A stretch of DNA of 64,000 nt from Algoriphagus aquimarinus (GCF_007997215.1 NZ_VORW01000001.1:948681-1012680), one strand, 5' to 3'. Counted from the first letter of the stretch, positions 1 through 9,277 are shown. Notes: generated by a model from the sequence alone, not told the origin. Numbers and translations are program-made.

Positions 1-699
1 ATTGAAACAGATCTTCCTATTTATCTAAAGCTGACTAGGTCTGCAGAAATGAATTTGCTCTTCTCTTTTACTGGGTACAGTGATTTTGGCGAAAAAAAAC
101 TAGTTCTCATCAATCCTTCTCAAAAGTCAGGGAAGACCATCAAACTTCCTGAAATAGAAAAAGCCCAAGAGTTTGATATCACTTTAATAAGTAATCAGGG
201 CAGTATAAGTTTGATGACACCATTATACATCCAGGAGCTCAATGGCCAAGTATATGTGTCCAATGGTATTTCCTCAGGTGTTTATACTTACGACTACCAA
301 GCTGACTCCATGAGATTAATCACCTTTCAGCATCAATTAGTCCCATCTGCAGTTTCGGGTACTGTCAAAAACGAAGTTTCTTCGCGAGAAGAGTTTAATT
401 CTGAAGTTGAAAAAATAACTACTCAAATTGCCTTTGAAAAGCTCCTTTGGGATGAAAAGTCCAATCATTTTTTTCGAATTGGAAGGAAAACCATTCCCAA
501 GATTAAAAAGGATACTCCCTACAAATCGGAAGTCTATCTATTCATCTATGATGAGAATCTCAATTTATTGGGAGAAAAATTATTAGAGGATCTAACCAAC
601 CCTCCTCGTTTTTATTTCATGAAAGACGGCAAACTCTATTCCTACGTCAATGTCGAAGACGAGCTGGGCTTCGCGGTTTTCACTTTTGATTTTAACTAA
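1..699 (+). CDS. DUF4221-like lipoprotein, 5'-truncated by window edge
   Basis: The reading frame is open from base 1, with no stop before the first internal ATG at 49, so the gene starts outside the window and only its C-terminal part (232 codons) is present. It aligns by eye with the C-terminal two thirds of the four genes that follow: a segment of beta-strand-like repeats, then a conserved ending in which a 'KDGKLYSYVNVEDELGFA' stretch matches 'KEGSLYSYINLEDELGFV' of the next gene. The family matches my memory of DUF4221, lipoproteins of Bacteroidota with a predicted beta-propeller-like fold and no known function. Only 9 bp separate it from the next gene, so it probably belongs to the same operon. 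Confidence 0.75.
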   Translation: METDLPIYLKLTRSAEMNLLFSFTGYSDFGEKKLVLINPSQKSGKTIKLPEIEKAQEFDITLISNQGSISLMTPLYIQELNGQVYVSNGISSGVYTYDYQADSMRLITFQHQLVPSAVSGTVKNEVSSREEFNSEVEKITTQIAFEKLLWDEKSNHFFRIGRKTIPKIKKDTPYKSEVYLFIYDENLNLLGEKLLEDLTNPPRFYFMKDGKLYSYVNVEDELGFAVFTFDFN

Positions 700-708
700 C
701 AACCAACC

Positions 709-1857
709 ATGAGAAAACTATTCCCATTTCTAGGACTAGCGCTTTTGGCTTCTTGCGGAGAGAAAAGTACTTCTGAATCCGCCAACTCCAGTATTCTAAA
801 CTTCACCGTAGAAATAGATACCGTGCAGGTAGACCCCGGCGAGGAGCACTTCATCTACCTATCGAACTACCTCAATACTGCTACGGTCAGTTCCGACAAA
901 AAAACACTTTACAACTTCAACGCCACCGTGCCCGAACTTGAAGTAATTGATCTCGATAAGTTGACGCTCACCGAGGTGATCAAACTCGAAAATGAAGGCC
1001 CAACAGGAATTGGAGCCGCCAATGCCTATATCCCGATGATGGATATGACTGATAATGGCGACCTATACCTGAATACTTGGTCGTATATGATCAAGCTAAA
1101 CGCGGCCCGTGATCAGGTGAGCAAGTATTGGTTTACCGCGGACTCTTTGAAAGGAGACACTATTACCGAACTGGAAAAAATATATCCTGATGGATTTATG
1201 GCTGATGACGGGAAATTCTTCTACAGCACCTATGGCTCAGTGGACAATAGCCCAAAGAAAGGCATAGCGATAGTAAATCTCAGCACCATGGAGCTAAAGA
1301 AAGTGCCGATGGATATTTTTGAGAAAATCGATAAGTTCTCCATCGTATTTAGCCCAGAGGCGAATAGTAAAATGTCTTTAGCTGAGACGGTTTTTTTTGT
1401 TCCATTTGACAACAACATTCTCATTTCCTCCACTGCCTTCAATGAAGTCTTTACCCTAGATCTCTCAAATGGGACTGTAGCACAGAAGTCCTTTCACTCC
1501 GAACTGACCGATGATGCCAAGAAAGGTAACTATGAGAAAAGAGCCAATTCCCGAGAAAATCTTTTTGAACTCAACAAGGAGAAGGTGAAGGAAGTGACTT
1601 TTGGTAAGCTGCACTTTGATGATCAAAACGAGAAATTGTGGCGATTCAGCACCTCACTTGACCGCATGATCGGAGATTCTACAGCATACCAATCCGTGCT
1701 GACCATTTTTGATAAAGACCTAACTCAGCTTCATGAGCAGAAAGTGAGCTACTCACCGATGAGTTCACTATCCTTTTTCAAAGAAGGCTCACTTTATTCT
1801 TACATCAACCTCGAAGACGAACTTGGCTTCGTCCGAATCAAACCCACTTATGAATAA
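709..1857 (+). CDS. DUF4221-like lipoprotein, tandem copy 2
   Basis: The 382-aa product begins with a lipoprotein signal (MRKLFPFLGLALLASC, lipid-anchored Cys16), so it is probably exported and membrane anchored. After the signal comes the motif VEIDTVQVDPGEEHFIYL, then ELEVIDLDKLTL and ENEGPTGIG, which recur in all copies, and the closing motif YINLEDELGFVRIKP. The repeated short beta segments fit a propeller-type fold. The function is unknown. The next gene starts inside its end (8-bp overlap), which indicates translational coupling. The assignment to DUF4221 is from memory of the family and was not searched. Confidence 0.85.
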   Translation: MRKLFPFLGLALLASCGEKSTSESANSSILNFTVEIDTVQVDPGEEHFIYLSNYLNTATVSSDKKTLYNFNATVPELEVIDLDKLTLTEVIKLENEGPTGIGAANAYIPMMDMTDNGDLYLNTWSYMIKLNAARDQVSKYWFTADSLKGDTITELEKIYPDGFMADDGKFFYSTYGSVDNSPKKGIAIVNLSTMELKKVPMDIFEKIDKFSIVFSPEANSKMSLAETVFFVPFDNNILISSTAFNEVFTLDLSNGTVAQKSFHSELTDDAKKGNYEKRANSRENLFELNKEKVKEVTFGKLHFDDQNEKLWRFSTSLDRMIGDSTAYQSVLTIFDKDLTQLHEQKVSYSPMSSLSFFKEGSLYSYINLEDELGFVRIKPTYE

Positions 1858-3016
1858 AATCAGACTACTTACTCCAATTATTCTAGCAGTTTTAGCCAGT
1901 TGCGGAACTAAAGAAGGTGCAGAAAATATGCAAGGCACGGCCATTGATTTCTCCTATCAGCTAGACACGGTGATGGTGGATGCGGGGGAGAACTTCATTT
2001 ACTTGAATAGTTCTCTAATTAACTCCGGGGTTTCACAAGACGGAAAATATCTGTATAATTTCAAAACTGGTGTAAATCCAACAGGCATAGAAGTTATTAA
2101 TCTGGACAATCTGAAACTGGAACGGGTCATTCCAATGAGCGTAGATGGACCCAATGCAATTCGATCTCCCTACATGTCCAATATTTATATGCTTGCTGAT
2201 GGGACTTTTTACCTATCGGACAATTATGAAGTTTATCATTTCGATCAGGAAGGAAACAAGCTTTCTACTATGGTCTATGCAAAGCAGGAGTTTGAAGGTG
2301 AGAGACTTCCGGAAGGCAAGAGGATCCAGTTAAATGAAACGCTTTCTAAGGATGAGAAAACCATTGCGACATTGTATGGTGGTGAGAAAATGGAAGATTC
2401 TGCAGACGGGCTGGCGCTGTTTGATCTGGAAAATAAGCGTGTGAAGTACAAACAGTTAGGCTTATTTAAGGAATTGGACAAGTATCAAACTATTTTCTAT
2501 TATGAGAAAGTACACCCGATGAATATGCTTATGGCTGACATCAGCCTTCTGATGAAAAACGATAGTTTGTTGTTTTCAAATTCCGCTCAAAACAAGATTT
2601 ATTTCTACAACCTCGCTACAGATTCCATTTCTTCTAAAACTTACTCCAGTAAATTCACCAGCCAAGAAGCTAAGGGAAATTACCCACCTCGCTCTGACTC
2701 TGAAGAGGAATTTCAAGAGATTCTCAATGAGAAAGACAAAGAAGTTAGCTATGGCAAACTGTTTTTTGATGAGCATAACGACGTCTATTGGCGCTTTGCC
2801 AAGGAAATGGATCATATGAAAGGAGACACAATCCAGTACAAAACCGTCCTAACTGCCTTTGATCCAGAGTTCAATCAACTACACGAAGAACTGCTCCCTT
2901 CAGATTTCGTGCTTCCCTACAAGTACTTCGCCCGAAAGGGGATGATTTATACCTTTTTGAATATCGAGGATGAACTGGCCTTTGTAAGGCTTAAACCAAA
3001 ATTTGAACATGACTAA
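1850..3016 (+). CDS. DUF4221-like lipoprotein, tandem copy 3
   Basis: The 388-aa product is paralogous to its neighbours. I chose the ATG at 1850 because it is directly followed by a clean lipoprotein signal (MNKIRLLTPIILAVLASC, Cys18); an upstream in-frame start at 1823 would put nine extra residues before the signal and lie deep in the preceding gene. The overlap with the previous gene is ATGAATAA (start and stop interleaved). Motifs VDAGENFIYL, GIEVINLDNLKL, VDGPNAI and FLNIEDELAFVRLKP align with the other copies. Function unknown; a secreted or outer-membrane lipoprotein is the safest description. Confidence 0.85.
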   Translation: MNKIRLLTPIILAVLASCGTKEGAENMQGTAIDFSYQLDTVMVDAGENFIYLNSSLINSGVSQDGKYLYNFKTGVNPTGIEVINLDNLKLERVIPMSVDGPNAIRSPYMSNIYMLADGTFYLSDNYEVYHFDQEGNKLSTMVYAKQEFEGERLPEGKRIQLNETLSKDEKTIATLYGGEKMEDSADGLALFDLENKRVKYKQLGLFKELDKYQTIFYYEKVHPMNMLMADISLLMKNDSLLFSNSAQNKIYFYNLATDSISSKTYSSKFTSQEAKGNYPPRSDSEEEFQEILNEKDKEVSYGKLFFDEHNDVYWRFAKEMDHMKGDTIQYKTVLTAFDPEFNQLHEELLPSDFVLPYKYFARKGMIYTFLNIEDELAFVRLKPKFEHD

Positions 3017-4154
3017 ATACGTATACTTACTGTTGGCAATAGCTTTTATAAGCTGCTCTTCAGAAAAGAAATCCGAGGCAGAAAACAATGATGATTTTAA
3101 GTTCTCCTACGCCGTGGATACCGTGATGGTGGATGCCGGGGAGCATTTCTTTTTTCTCAACGAGGATTTGGAATTAGCTGATGTTTCCCCTGACCGGAAA
3201 CTGCTCTATAATCTAAATCCAAAAACGTTCCTACTGGAGATAGTGGACTTGGACAATCTCAAATTAGAGAAGACAGTCCAATTAGAAAAAGAAGGTCCTG
3301 ATGGAATTGGGCTCCCTTATTATGGAAAAATTCAGGTATTGGAAAATGGTAACATCTGTTTATTTGGTCAGTTTAAAATCCACATTGTCACTGAGCAGGG
3401 TAAGCTTGTTAAAACCATAGAACTTGATCAAATCAAAATTAAAAATAACGATCAAAAAGAGGAAGAGAAAATTGGATGGAACAGCGTACTTTCTGATGAC
3501 GGCAAACTACTCGCGAGCACACTAGTCAACTTTGATTACAAAACACCAGCAAAAGGAATCGTAGTGATAGAGTTAGAGACTGACTCGATTAAGTACATTC
3601 CTATGAACTTATTTCAAGAGCTTAAGCAATTTGAAATAATTCATCAAGAGGGAAATGCACCTGGTATTATTTCCGGAGAATCTACTTATTTGAGTTTCAT
3701 TGGCGATAAGCTGATTGTCTCCTCCTCGGCATATAACGATGTGTATCGCTATAATACCAGCTCTGATAGCCTTTCTCACTACAGTTTTAAAGCAAGCCTT
3801 ACTGACAACGAAAAAATTCGAAATTTCCCTAACGAAGTGCACTCAAGTAAAGAGTGGACTGATGCTGAGAAGGCAAAAAACGAACAAGTTTCTTTCCAAG
3901 AGTTTTTGAAATTGCCTGAGCAAAATATTTTCTGGAGAGTGAGTACCGACAAAGACCGTATGATTGCAGATTCTGTTGTTTTCAAGCAGGTCGCCACTTT
4001 TTTTGATGCTGATTTTAAGATGCTCAACGAGCAAGAATTGGAGAATTTTCATAGTTCCAGAAAGCCATTTTTCAAAGATGGGATGCTTTACAGCTTTATT
4101 AATATTGAGGATGAGATGGCTTTTATAAGACTGAAACCTATATTAGAAGAATGA
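3009..4154 (+). CDS. DUF4221-like lipoprotein, tandem copy 4
   Basis: The 381-aa product has a lipoprotein signal (MTKYVYLLLAIAFISC, Cys16) starting at the ATG at 3009; a TTG two codons upstream is less likely. Start and the stop of the previous gene are interleaved (ATGACTAA). The conserved blocks are present: YAVDTVMVDAGEHFFFL, LLEIVDLDNLKLEK, KEGPDGIGLPY, and the end block FINIEDEMAFIRLKP. It is closest in layout to copies 2 and 3. Function unknown. Confidence 0.85.
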   Translation: MTKYVYLLLAIAFISCSSEKKSEAENNDDFKFSYAVDTVMVDAGEHFFFLNEDLELADVSPDRKLLYNLNPKTFLLEIVDLDNLKLEKTVQLEKEGPDGIGLPYYGKIQVLENGNICLFGQFKIHIVTEQGKLVKTIELDQIKIKNNDQKEEEKIGWNSVLSDDGKLLASTLVNFDYKTPAKGIVVIELETDSIKYIPMNLFQELKQFEIIHQEGNAPGIISGESTYLSFIGDKLIVSSSAYNDVYRYNTSSDSLSHYSFKASLTDNEKIRNFPNEVHSSKEWTDAEKAKNEQVSFQEFLKLPEQNIFWRVSTDKDRMIADSVVFKQVATFFDADFKMLNEQELENFHSSRKPFFKDGMLYSFINIEDEMAFIRLKPILEE

Positions 4155-5320
4155 GTAAGTATCTGACTTTTCTTTTTTTGATAGCGATGATGAGTTGCTC
4201 GGCCAAAGAGGAAAAGGAGGAAGTAGTGGTTCCTAAAAGCGATATCGAGTTTAGCTATACCATAGATACCATCAGGATAGATGGGGGAGGGACCAAGCAT
4301 TACTTGGGCATGAATCTCACGATGGCTGATTATTCTGCTCAAGAAGGACTTTTATACAATCTGGAGCCTGAAACGGGGCGTGTGGAGGTGATAGATGTAG
4401 AAAAACAAAAGCTGCTGCGCTTGATCCAGTACGATATGCGGGGTCCGAATAGTATTAAGGAGTATTATCCTTCCGGTATCAAGAAAACTATCCTGGGAGA
4501 GACATTTTTCAGAGATTTCTATGTGATCCATCGGATGGATTCAGCGCGAAAGAAAATAGACACCTACAAGCTTGATAATAGTTCCCTGAAAGGTGATCGG
4601 CTGCCCTATGAGACCAATATAGATGGATCCGGTGAAATCGCTGCTGATGGGTCTTATTACGTGGGGCTTTACGGTAACTTCAAACCCAAAGGTGAGATTT
4701 TGGGAGTAGCTAAAGTGAGGTTCTCGGATAAATCCATGAAGCTTATTCCTATTGATTTTTGGGATCAGCTGAAAGAGTATACCATTACTGTAAATTATGA
4801 TATAGGCAGAAGAAGCAGTTCAACTGAGATGAAATTTCTCACATTGAATGGCCCTGATTTTATTTTGTCCACATCCGCCAGTAATGAGCTATGGTACTAC
4901 ATTTCTGAAATTGACAGCGTCGTCCACAGATCGTATCACAGTACGATCACTTCAGACAAGAAAAGTGGGGAGTATAGAAAAGAAGTTACCACCCATGCGA
5001 CATTCGAGTACTGGTCTCAGCGGAAGAATCAGGAGGTTACGTTTGGGCCATTGGTCAAAGATCCGGATTCCCAACTCTTCTATCGCTACAGCCGCGAGCT
5101 GGACAAGAGCAACCCGGAAAGTGCTAGTTATGTCTATGTATTGACGGTTTTCAACGAAAAGCTAGACCAAATCCATGAGGAGAAACTCAGGAGCAGGATT
5201 TCAATTTTGGGTAAATACTTCGCTGGAAAGACCTTCGTGCACAAGGGTATGATCTATTCCTATATCAATCTGAATGATGAAATGGCCTTTGTACGGTTGA
5301 AACCAGATTTCTCTAAATGA
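4151..5320 (+). CDS. DUF4221-like lipoprotein, tandem copy 5
   Basis: The 389-aa product begins with lipoprotein signal MSKYLTFLFLIAMMSC (Cys16) and shares the family blocks (YTIDTIRIDGG, RVEVIDVEKQKL, MRGPNSI, YINLNDEMAFVRLKP). It overlaps the preceding gene by 4 bp (ATGA). It diverges most from the others: the 'PGE' of the first motif is replaced by 'GGG' and the central region carries more basic residues. It is the last gene of the array, followed at 5370 by a two-way terminator. Function unknown. Confidence 0.85.
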   Translation: MSKYLTFLFLIAMMSCSAKEEKEEVVVPKSDIEFSYTIDTIRIDGGGTKHYLGMNLTMADYSAQEGLLYNLEPETGRVEVIDVEKQKLLRLIQYDMRGPNSIKEYYPSGIKKTILGETFFRDFYVIHRMDSARKKIDTYKLDNSSLKGDRLPYETNIDGSGEIAADGSYYVGLYGNFKPKGEILGVAKVRFSDKSMKLIPIDFWDQLKEYTITVNYDIGRRSSSTEMKFLTLNGPDFILSTSASNELWYYISEIDSVVHRSYHSTITSDKKSGEYRKEVTTHATFEYWSQRKNQEVTFGPLVKDPDSQLFYRYSRELDKSNPESASYVYVLTVFNEKLDQIHEEKLRSRISILGKYFAGKTFVHKGMIYSYINLNDEMAFVRLKPDFSK

Positions 5321-5369
5321 GAGAGTATTAGCATTTATTCAGCCCTTTGTAGTTTAAAAAATATAGACA

Positions 5370-5401
5370 AAAAAAAGAGGGCCGAAGCCCTCTGTTATTT
5401 T
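5370..5401. terminator. Bidirectional terminator between convergent operons
   Basis: A stem AGAGGGC / GCCCTCT with a CGAA loop (5376-5393) is flanked by an A-run on the left and a T-rich run on the right. It sits between the DUF4221 array and the convergent FKBP operon and can serve both strands. Confidence 0.8.
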
Positions 5402-5959
5402 TTAGTCCATTCCTTTGAATACCACATCGAATATCAATATCGAGTTGGCTGGAATTTTAGGTTGCGTTTCAGAATTCTGATAGCCAAGAGGCGAGGGTAT
5501 AATGAGTTTTGCTTTAGAACCCGATCTGAGTCTAAGGAAGCCCCTATCCCATCCGGGAATAACACTGCCTGAGCCTAGAACGAAACTGAGTAGATTATAA
5601 TTTCTATTTTCATCATAGATATCATTATCTATTGCTACTTGTTCAATATTGGTATCAAATACAGAACCATCGCTCATCAATGAACCTGCATATTTGGTAT
5701 AGATAATATTTCCGTTATTCGGGCGAGAGCCTATTCCTTCTTCTTGTACGATGACCACGACGCCGCTTGCAGTATGGATGCGGTATAAGCTGTCTATCTC
5801 TGCGGTTTCAAGGTATTTCACGATCAAAAGGCTGTCCTTTGTCAGATTCCCCGCATAGTCATATACAGGTCCAGTGTCGTATGGATTCTTTGCATCGCAA
5901 CTGGCGAATACTATTGCTATCAGTAGAAAGGCGAAAATACTAAGTCTATAAATACTCAT
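5402..5959 (-). CDS. FKBP-type peptidyl-prolyl isomerase lipoprotein
   Basis: This 185-aa protein has a lipoprotein signal (MSIYRLSIFAFLLIAIVFASC, Cys21) and a C-terminal FKBP fold: the 'SDGSVFDTN' turn, 'LGSGSVIPGWDRGF' and a 'LIIPSPLGY...IPANSILIFDV' end, which are the usual FKBP strand and active-site pocket landmarks. It should catalyse proline cis/trans isomerisation or act as a chaperone in the periplasm or at the outer membrane. It is the last of three paralogous FKBP genes in a row; only 2 bp separate it from the one upstream. In flavobacteria a lipoprotein of this type, GldI, is required for gliding; whether any of the three is that orthologue cannot be decided here. Confidence 0.9.
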   Translation of the reverse strand: MSIYRLSIFAFLLIAIVFASCDAKNPYDTGPVYDYAGNLTKDSLLIVKYLETAEIDSLYRIHTASGVVVIVQEEGIGSRPNNGNIIYTKYAGSLMSDGSVFDTNIEQVAIDNDIYDENRNYNLLSFVLGSGSVIPGWDRGFLRLRSGSKAKLIIPSPLGYQNSETQPKIPANSILIFDVVFKGMD

Positions 5960-5961
5960 AA

Positions 5962-6522
5962 TTACTGCTGTGGTCCTTGAGTTACCTCTATAAGATTTAA
6001 TTCAAACATAATAGGAGCGTTTGATGGGATCGGTACAACCCCATTCGTTCCTTGTTGACCATATGCATATCTAGATGGGATAAATACAGTGGCTTTATCA
6101 CCTTGTTCCATTTGACCCACACCAAATTCAAAACCTGGAATCAATAGATTGAAACCTACTGGAAACTCAAGGGGAGTATAAACTCTAGTCGATGCAAATA
6201 TTCCCCCATCCACTGCCACCTGCTTGATAGAGGTATCAAATACTTTATTTGAAAGCAATTTGCCGATATAATCTACCTTCAAGGTGTCTCCGTTAGTTAC
6301 ACCCATCCCTGAATCAGAGACTTCTTGCCAAATTATTCTCAAACCGGAGGCTTCATCATGAAATTCCTTAACATTAACGATAGTAGTAGTATCAATATAA
6401 GCATTGATTGCTGCTTTATCATTAGCTAGTATTACCTCGTCCGTAGCTTCTTCGTCAATACAAGATGCCATTGCGAAACTGCCTGCAATCAGGCTTAATA
6501 TGGCAAATATTCTAATTTTCAT
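5962..6522 (-). CDS. FKBP-type peptidyl-prolyl isomerase lipoprotein
   Basis: This 186-aa protein carries a lipoprotein signal ending at Cys21 (SFAMASC) and a C-terminal FKBP domain with 'DYIGKLLSNKVFDTS', 'LIPGFEFGVGQMEQGDKA' and the tail 'IPSNAPIMFELNLIEV'. Compared with its two neighbours the insertion after the FDTS turn (VAVDGGIF) is shared, which shows that the three are recent paralogues. It is the middle gene of the run, with 47 bp to the upstream copy and 2 bp to the downstream copy. The likely role is envelope protein folding. Confidence 0.9.
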   Translation of the reverse strand: MKIRIFAILSLIAGSFAMASCIDEEATDEVILANDKAAINAYIDTTTIVNVKEFHDEASGLRIIWQEVSDSGMGVTNGDTLKVDYIGKLLSNKVFDTSIKQVAVDGGIFASTRVYTPLEFPVGFNLLIPGFEFGVGQMEQGDKATVFIPSRYAYGQQGTNGVVPIPSNAPIMFELNLIEVTQGPQQ

Positions 6523-6569
6523 CGTCGTTGGTTTTGTATTAGTTACTGGATATACTTACAGTACGTCCA

Positions 6570-7493
6570 TTACTGAACTTCTGCTACATCCACATCGAAA
6601 ACAAGTACTGAATTAGCAGGAATCATGTCTCCAGCTCCATTTTCTCCATAAGCTAGTGGAGAAGGGATGATAAACTTGCCTTTTGATCCTTTTTTTAACA
6701 ATAATAAACCTTCGTCCCATCCTGGGATTACTTGACCCATACCTACAGTCACAGGAAGTGGCTCATATGGTCTGCCTTCGTTAAACATATTGTTTTCTCT
6801 TGCTATGGATTCCACAGAAGTGTCAAATAACGTTCCGTCAAGCAAGTAACCTGCATAATTCACATGCATGGTAGTACCTACAGAAACAGGCTCGCCAGTT
6901 CCTTCTTCTTCGATCACATAGTAAAGTCCGCTTTCTGTTTTCTGAGCAGCTAGACCTTTTTCTTTGATGTAATCTTGAATGATTTTCTCTTCTTCTATTA
7001 TTCTCTCTTTAGCTCTTTCACCTTTTTTCACTTCCTCAGCAGCCATCACTTTTTCAAAGTATGCCTGAATAGCTTCTTCGTTCATGATTTCAAATGCTCC
7101 CAAACGAACTTTTACTATATCTTCTTTATTCACTGTTGGAGGCGCATTTTCTCCATAAATATTTTTAATAGTAGTTTCAAAAGCGATGCTATCTCCTTTG
7201 CGAAGGCTAAGGAAGATCTCATCCATACCGGTCTCAACTGGCATAGAATCGTTGGCCATTATATAGCCAGGGAAAGGATAATCTGCCGTAGAATAGATCA
7301 CAGAATCTGATGCAGTAGTGATCTCAAGGTTGTAAAGTAAAAACTCACCGTTTGGAGCTTTTTCATTTCCCTCTTTTACATAGGTATATTCGATACCGTC
7401 TTTTTCAGTGACTTTAGTTTTTTTACATGAAGTCAAGATGCTCGCTCCAACCAAGAGAGCAAGGATTGCCAAAAGGCTTTTTGAATTTTTCAT
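6570..7493 (-). CDS. Two-domain FKBP-type peptidyl-prolyl isomerase lipoprotein
   Basis: The 307-aa product is the largest of the FKBP trio. The start at 7493 was chosen because it opens the lipoprotein signal MKNSKSLLAILALLVGASILTSC (Cys23 anchored); in-frame starts upstream would add an unlikely N-terminus. Residues about 35-140 look like a degenerate FKBP domain (GYIMANDSMPVETGMDEI, LRKGDSIAF), a charged helical linker follows (about 140-190, EVKKGERAKERIIEEEK), and a complete FKBP domain ends the protein (VNYAGYLLDGTLFDTS, GWDEGLLLLKKGSKGKF, IPANSVLVFDVDV). This domain order resembles MIP/FkpA-type envelope chaperones, but with an FKBP-like N-terminal part. Confidence 0.88.
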   Translation of the reverse strand: MKNSKSLLAILALLVGASILTSCKKTKVTEKDGIEYTYVKEGNEKAPNGEFLLYNLEITTASDSVIYSTADYPFPGYIMANDSMPVETGMDEIFLSLRKGDSIAFETTIKNIYGENAPPTVNKEDIVKVRLGAFEIMNEEAIQAYFEKVMAAEEVKKGERAKERIIEEEKIIQDYIKEKGLAAQKTESGLYYVIEEEGTGEPVSVGTTMHVNYAGYLLDGTLFDTSVESIARENNMFNEGRPYEPLPVTVGMGQVIPGWDEGLLLLKKGSKGKFIIPSPLAYGENGAGDMIPANSVLVFDVDVAEVQ

Positions 7494-7540
7494 AAAGGAT
7501 AAGTGATTTTTCAAGGTAATGTGGTGGTCTTCGAAGGTCA

Positions 7541-8584
7541 TCAATCTGCGGTAACAGGAACAGAACGGTATAAATCATCCTGGTTCTCTTCCACTAAAGA
7601 TTCGAATCGCTCTACGGTATCTCTTAGGCTTAATGTAGACTTGCCTCCTGAGGCATTTTTATGTCCACCTCCATCGAAATATTCTGCTGCAAACTTATTC
7701 ACAGCTACTTCGCTGGATGATCTAAAGGAGATTTTTATACCGTCTTCGCGTTCCGAAAATAAGGCTGCCAACTTTATCCCATCCAAAGATAAAGCATAAT
7801 TGACCAAACCTTCGGTATCGCCTGTGCGGCTTTGATATTTTTTAAGATCTTTTTTGCTGATCGCAAAATAGGCCATGTGAAGATCTTCACAGACCACCAG
7901 ACGACGACTGATCGCAAAACCGATAAATTTCAATCTATTCACCGAATTGGAATCATAGATCCAATTGGCAATCTGAGAGGTATCTGCGCCCAAGTCCAGT
8001 AATTCCGCGACCACGAGGTGCACGTTCTTAGTGGTATTGGGATGCCTGAATCCACCAGTATCTGTCATGATTCCTGCATAGAGACACTCTGCGATGTCTT
8101 TGTCTAGAAGTTTCTCATCTCCTAGCTGCACGACCAGTTCATATACCAATTCACAGGTAGCGGCGGCCTCTGTACTCCAAAACTTGAAGTCAGCAAAATC
8201 CTCCGGATCCTGATGATGATCGATATTGATTACGAGTGCATCCGACTTGCGGATCATTTCGCCTAATTCATTGACCCTTTTTAAGACAGAGAAATCCAAA
8301 CAGAATATAAGATCCGCTTCATTTAACTTTTGGGTGGCAATCTCTGTGTGCTTAGGATTACTGAAATCCAGCACAGAATCATTGCCTTTCATCCAATTAA
8401 GAAATGAAGGGTAATCCGTTGGCGTCACCACAGTTACCTCATGTCCCTTCTTGAGTAGGTAGTTAGCCATTCCCAATGAAGAACCCAATGCATCGGCATC
8501 GGGTTTGACGTGAGTGGTAATGAATATTTTTTTGGGTGAAGATATCTCTCTCTTAAACGAGGCTAAAGCTTCCATTTTATACAT
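7541..8584 (-). CDS. nrnA: DHH-family phosphoesterase, NrnA-like (nanoRNase / pAp phosphatase)
   Basis: The 347-aa cytoplasmic protein has the DHH-DHHA1 layout: HVKPDADALGSS (residues about 25-36), the DHH triad at residues 122-124 in NIDHHQDP, CLYAGIMTDTGGFRH, and the DHHA1 motif GGGHKNASGG near residue 315. These metal- and substrate-binding motifs define the NrnA group, which degrades 2-5 nt RNA fragments and dephosphorylates pAp. It lies upstream of the FKBP genes on the same strand and is divergent from ndk, an arrangement that links nucleotide metabolism genes. A second ATG three codons in (8575) is an alternative start. Confidence 0.9.
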   Translation of the reverse strand: MYKMEALASFKREISSPKKIFITTHVKPDADALGSSLGMANYLLKKGHEVTVVTPTDYPSFLNWMKGNDSVLDFSNPKHTEIATQKLNEADLIFCLDFSVLKRVNELGEMIRKSDALVINIDHHQDPEDFADFKFWSTEAAATCELVYELVVQLGDEKLLDKDIAECLYAGIMTDTGGFRHPNTTKNVHLVVAELLDLGADTSQIANWIYDSNSVNRLKFIGFAISRRLVVCEDLHMAYFAISKKDLKKYQSRTGDTEGLVNYALSLDGIKLAALFSEREDGIKISFRSSSEVAVNKFAAEYFDGGGHKNASGGKSTLSLRDTVERFESLVEENQDDLYRSVPVTAD

Positions 8585-8719
8585 TTAGCTGCTTTTTGGC
8601 TCTTGTAGCTCGCAAAGGTCAGGAATTTTTTGACAATTCCCAATTATAGTAGTTGGCTGACAATGAAGCAGGTAGCTTATAATTACAGAAGTAAATGCGG
8701 AGAATGCTACGAAAAAGTC

Positions 8720-8727
8720 TATTTTTG
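8720..8727 (+). promoter_or_regulatory. Bacteroidota -7 box of the ndk promoter
   Basis: TATTTTTG is an exact match to TAnnTTTG, the -7 element used by the Bacteroidota housekeeping sigma factor, 33 bp before the ndk start codon. No good TTTG -33 element is seen at the usual distance. Confidence 0.55.
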
Positions 8728-8759
8728 CGCCCGATTTAAACCAATGAAAAACGAATAAC

Positions 8760-9182
8760 ATGGCAACTAACAGAACATTCACCATGATCAAGCCTGATGC
8801 TTTCTCTGCAGGCAATTCAGGAGCGATCCTTAAAATGATCGAAGAAGCAGGCTTCAAAATCGTAGCCATGAAAGCTACTCAATTGACTCCAGCTATCGCA
8901 GGTAAATTCTACGAAGTTCACTCAGAAAGACCTTTCTACGCTGATCTATGTGCTTATATGTCTTCTGGACCTATCATCGCAGCTATCCTTGAGAAAGACA
9001 ATGCAGTAGAAGATTTCAGAAAATTGATCGGTGCCACTAATCCTGCTGATGCAGCTGAAGGTACTATCCGTAAGATCTTCGCTAAGTCTATCGAAGCAAA
9101 TGCTGTACACGGTTCTGACTCAGACGAAAATGCAGCTATCGAAGGAGCATTCTACTTCTCTCAGACAGAAAGAGTAGGTTAA
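8760..9182 (+). CDS. ndk: Nucleoside diphosphate kinase
   Basis: The 140-aa product is full length for the family. It has the N-terminal TFTMIKPDA strand, and the phosphate-accepting His117 in [12 protein letters not shown]. It transfers the gamma-phosphate of ATP to other nucleoside diphosphates in the cytoplasm, which balances NTP and dNTP pools. It is a single gene with its own -7 box and a strong terminator 23 bp after the stop. Confidence 0.97.
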   Translation: MATNRTFTMIKPDAFSAGNSGAILKMIEEAGFKIVAMKATQLTPAIAGKFYEVHSERPFYADLCAYMSSGPIIAAILEKDNAVEDFRKLIGATNPADAAEGTIRKIFAKSIEANAVHGSDSDENAAIEGAFYFSQTERVG

Positions 9183-9204
9183 TTCCAGCACAAAAATAAT
9201 TTTG

Positions 9205-9235
9205 AAAGCACTCTGTCAAGGAGTGCTTTTTTTGT
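9205..9235 (+). terminator. Terminator of ndk
   Basis: Perfect 9-bp stem AAAGCACTC / GAGTGCTTT with a 7-nt loop, followed by T's. Confidence 0.9.
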
Positions 9236-9277
9236 TTAAAGTCAATTTGGATTCAACCACAGAGAGCACAATTAGTT

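Noticed and set aside
8585..8869. 94-codon minus-strand frame across the ndk promoter and start
   Set aside because: Overlaps the conserved ndk N-terminus and its promoter; the short hydrophobic part comes from the AT-rich control region.
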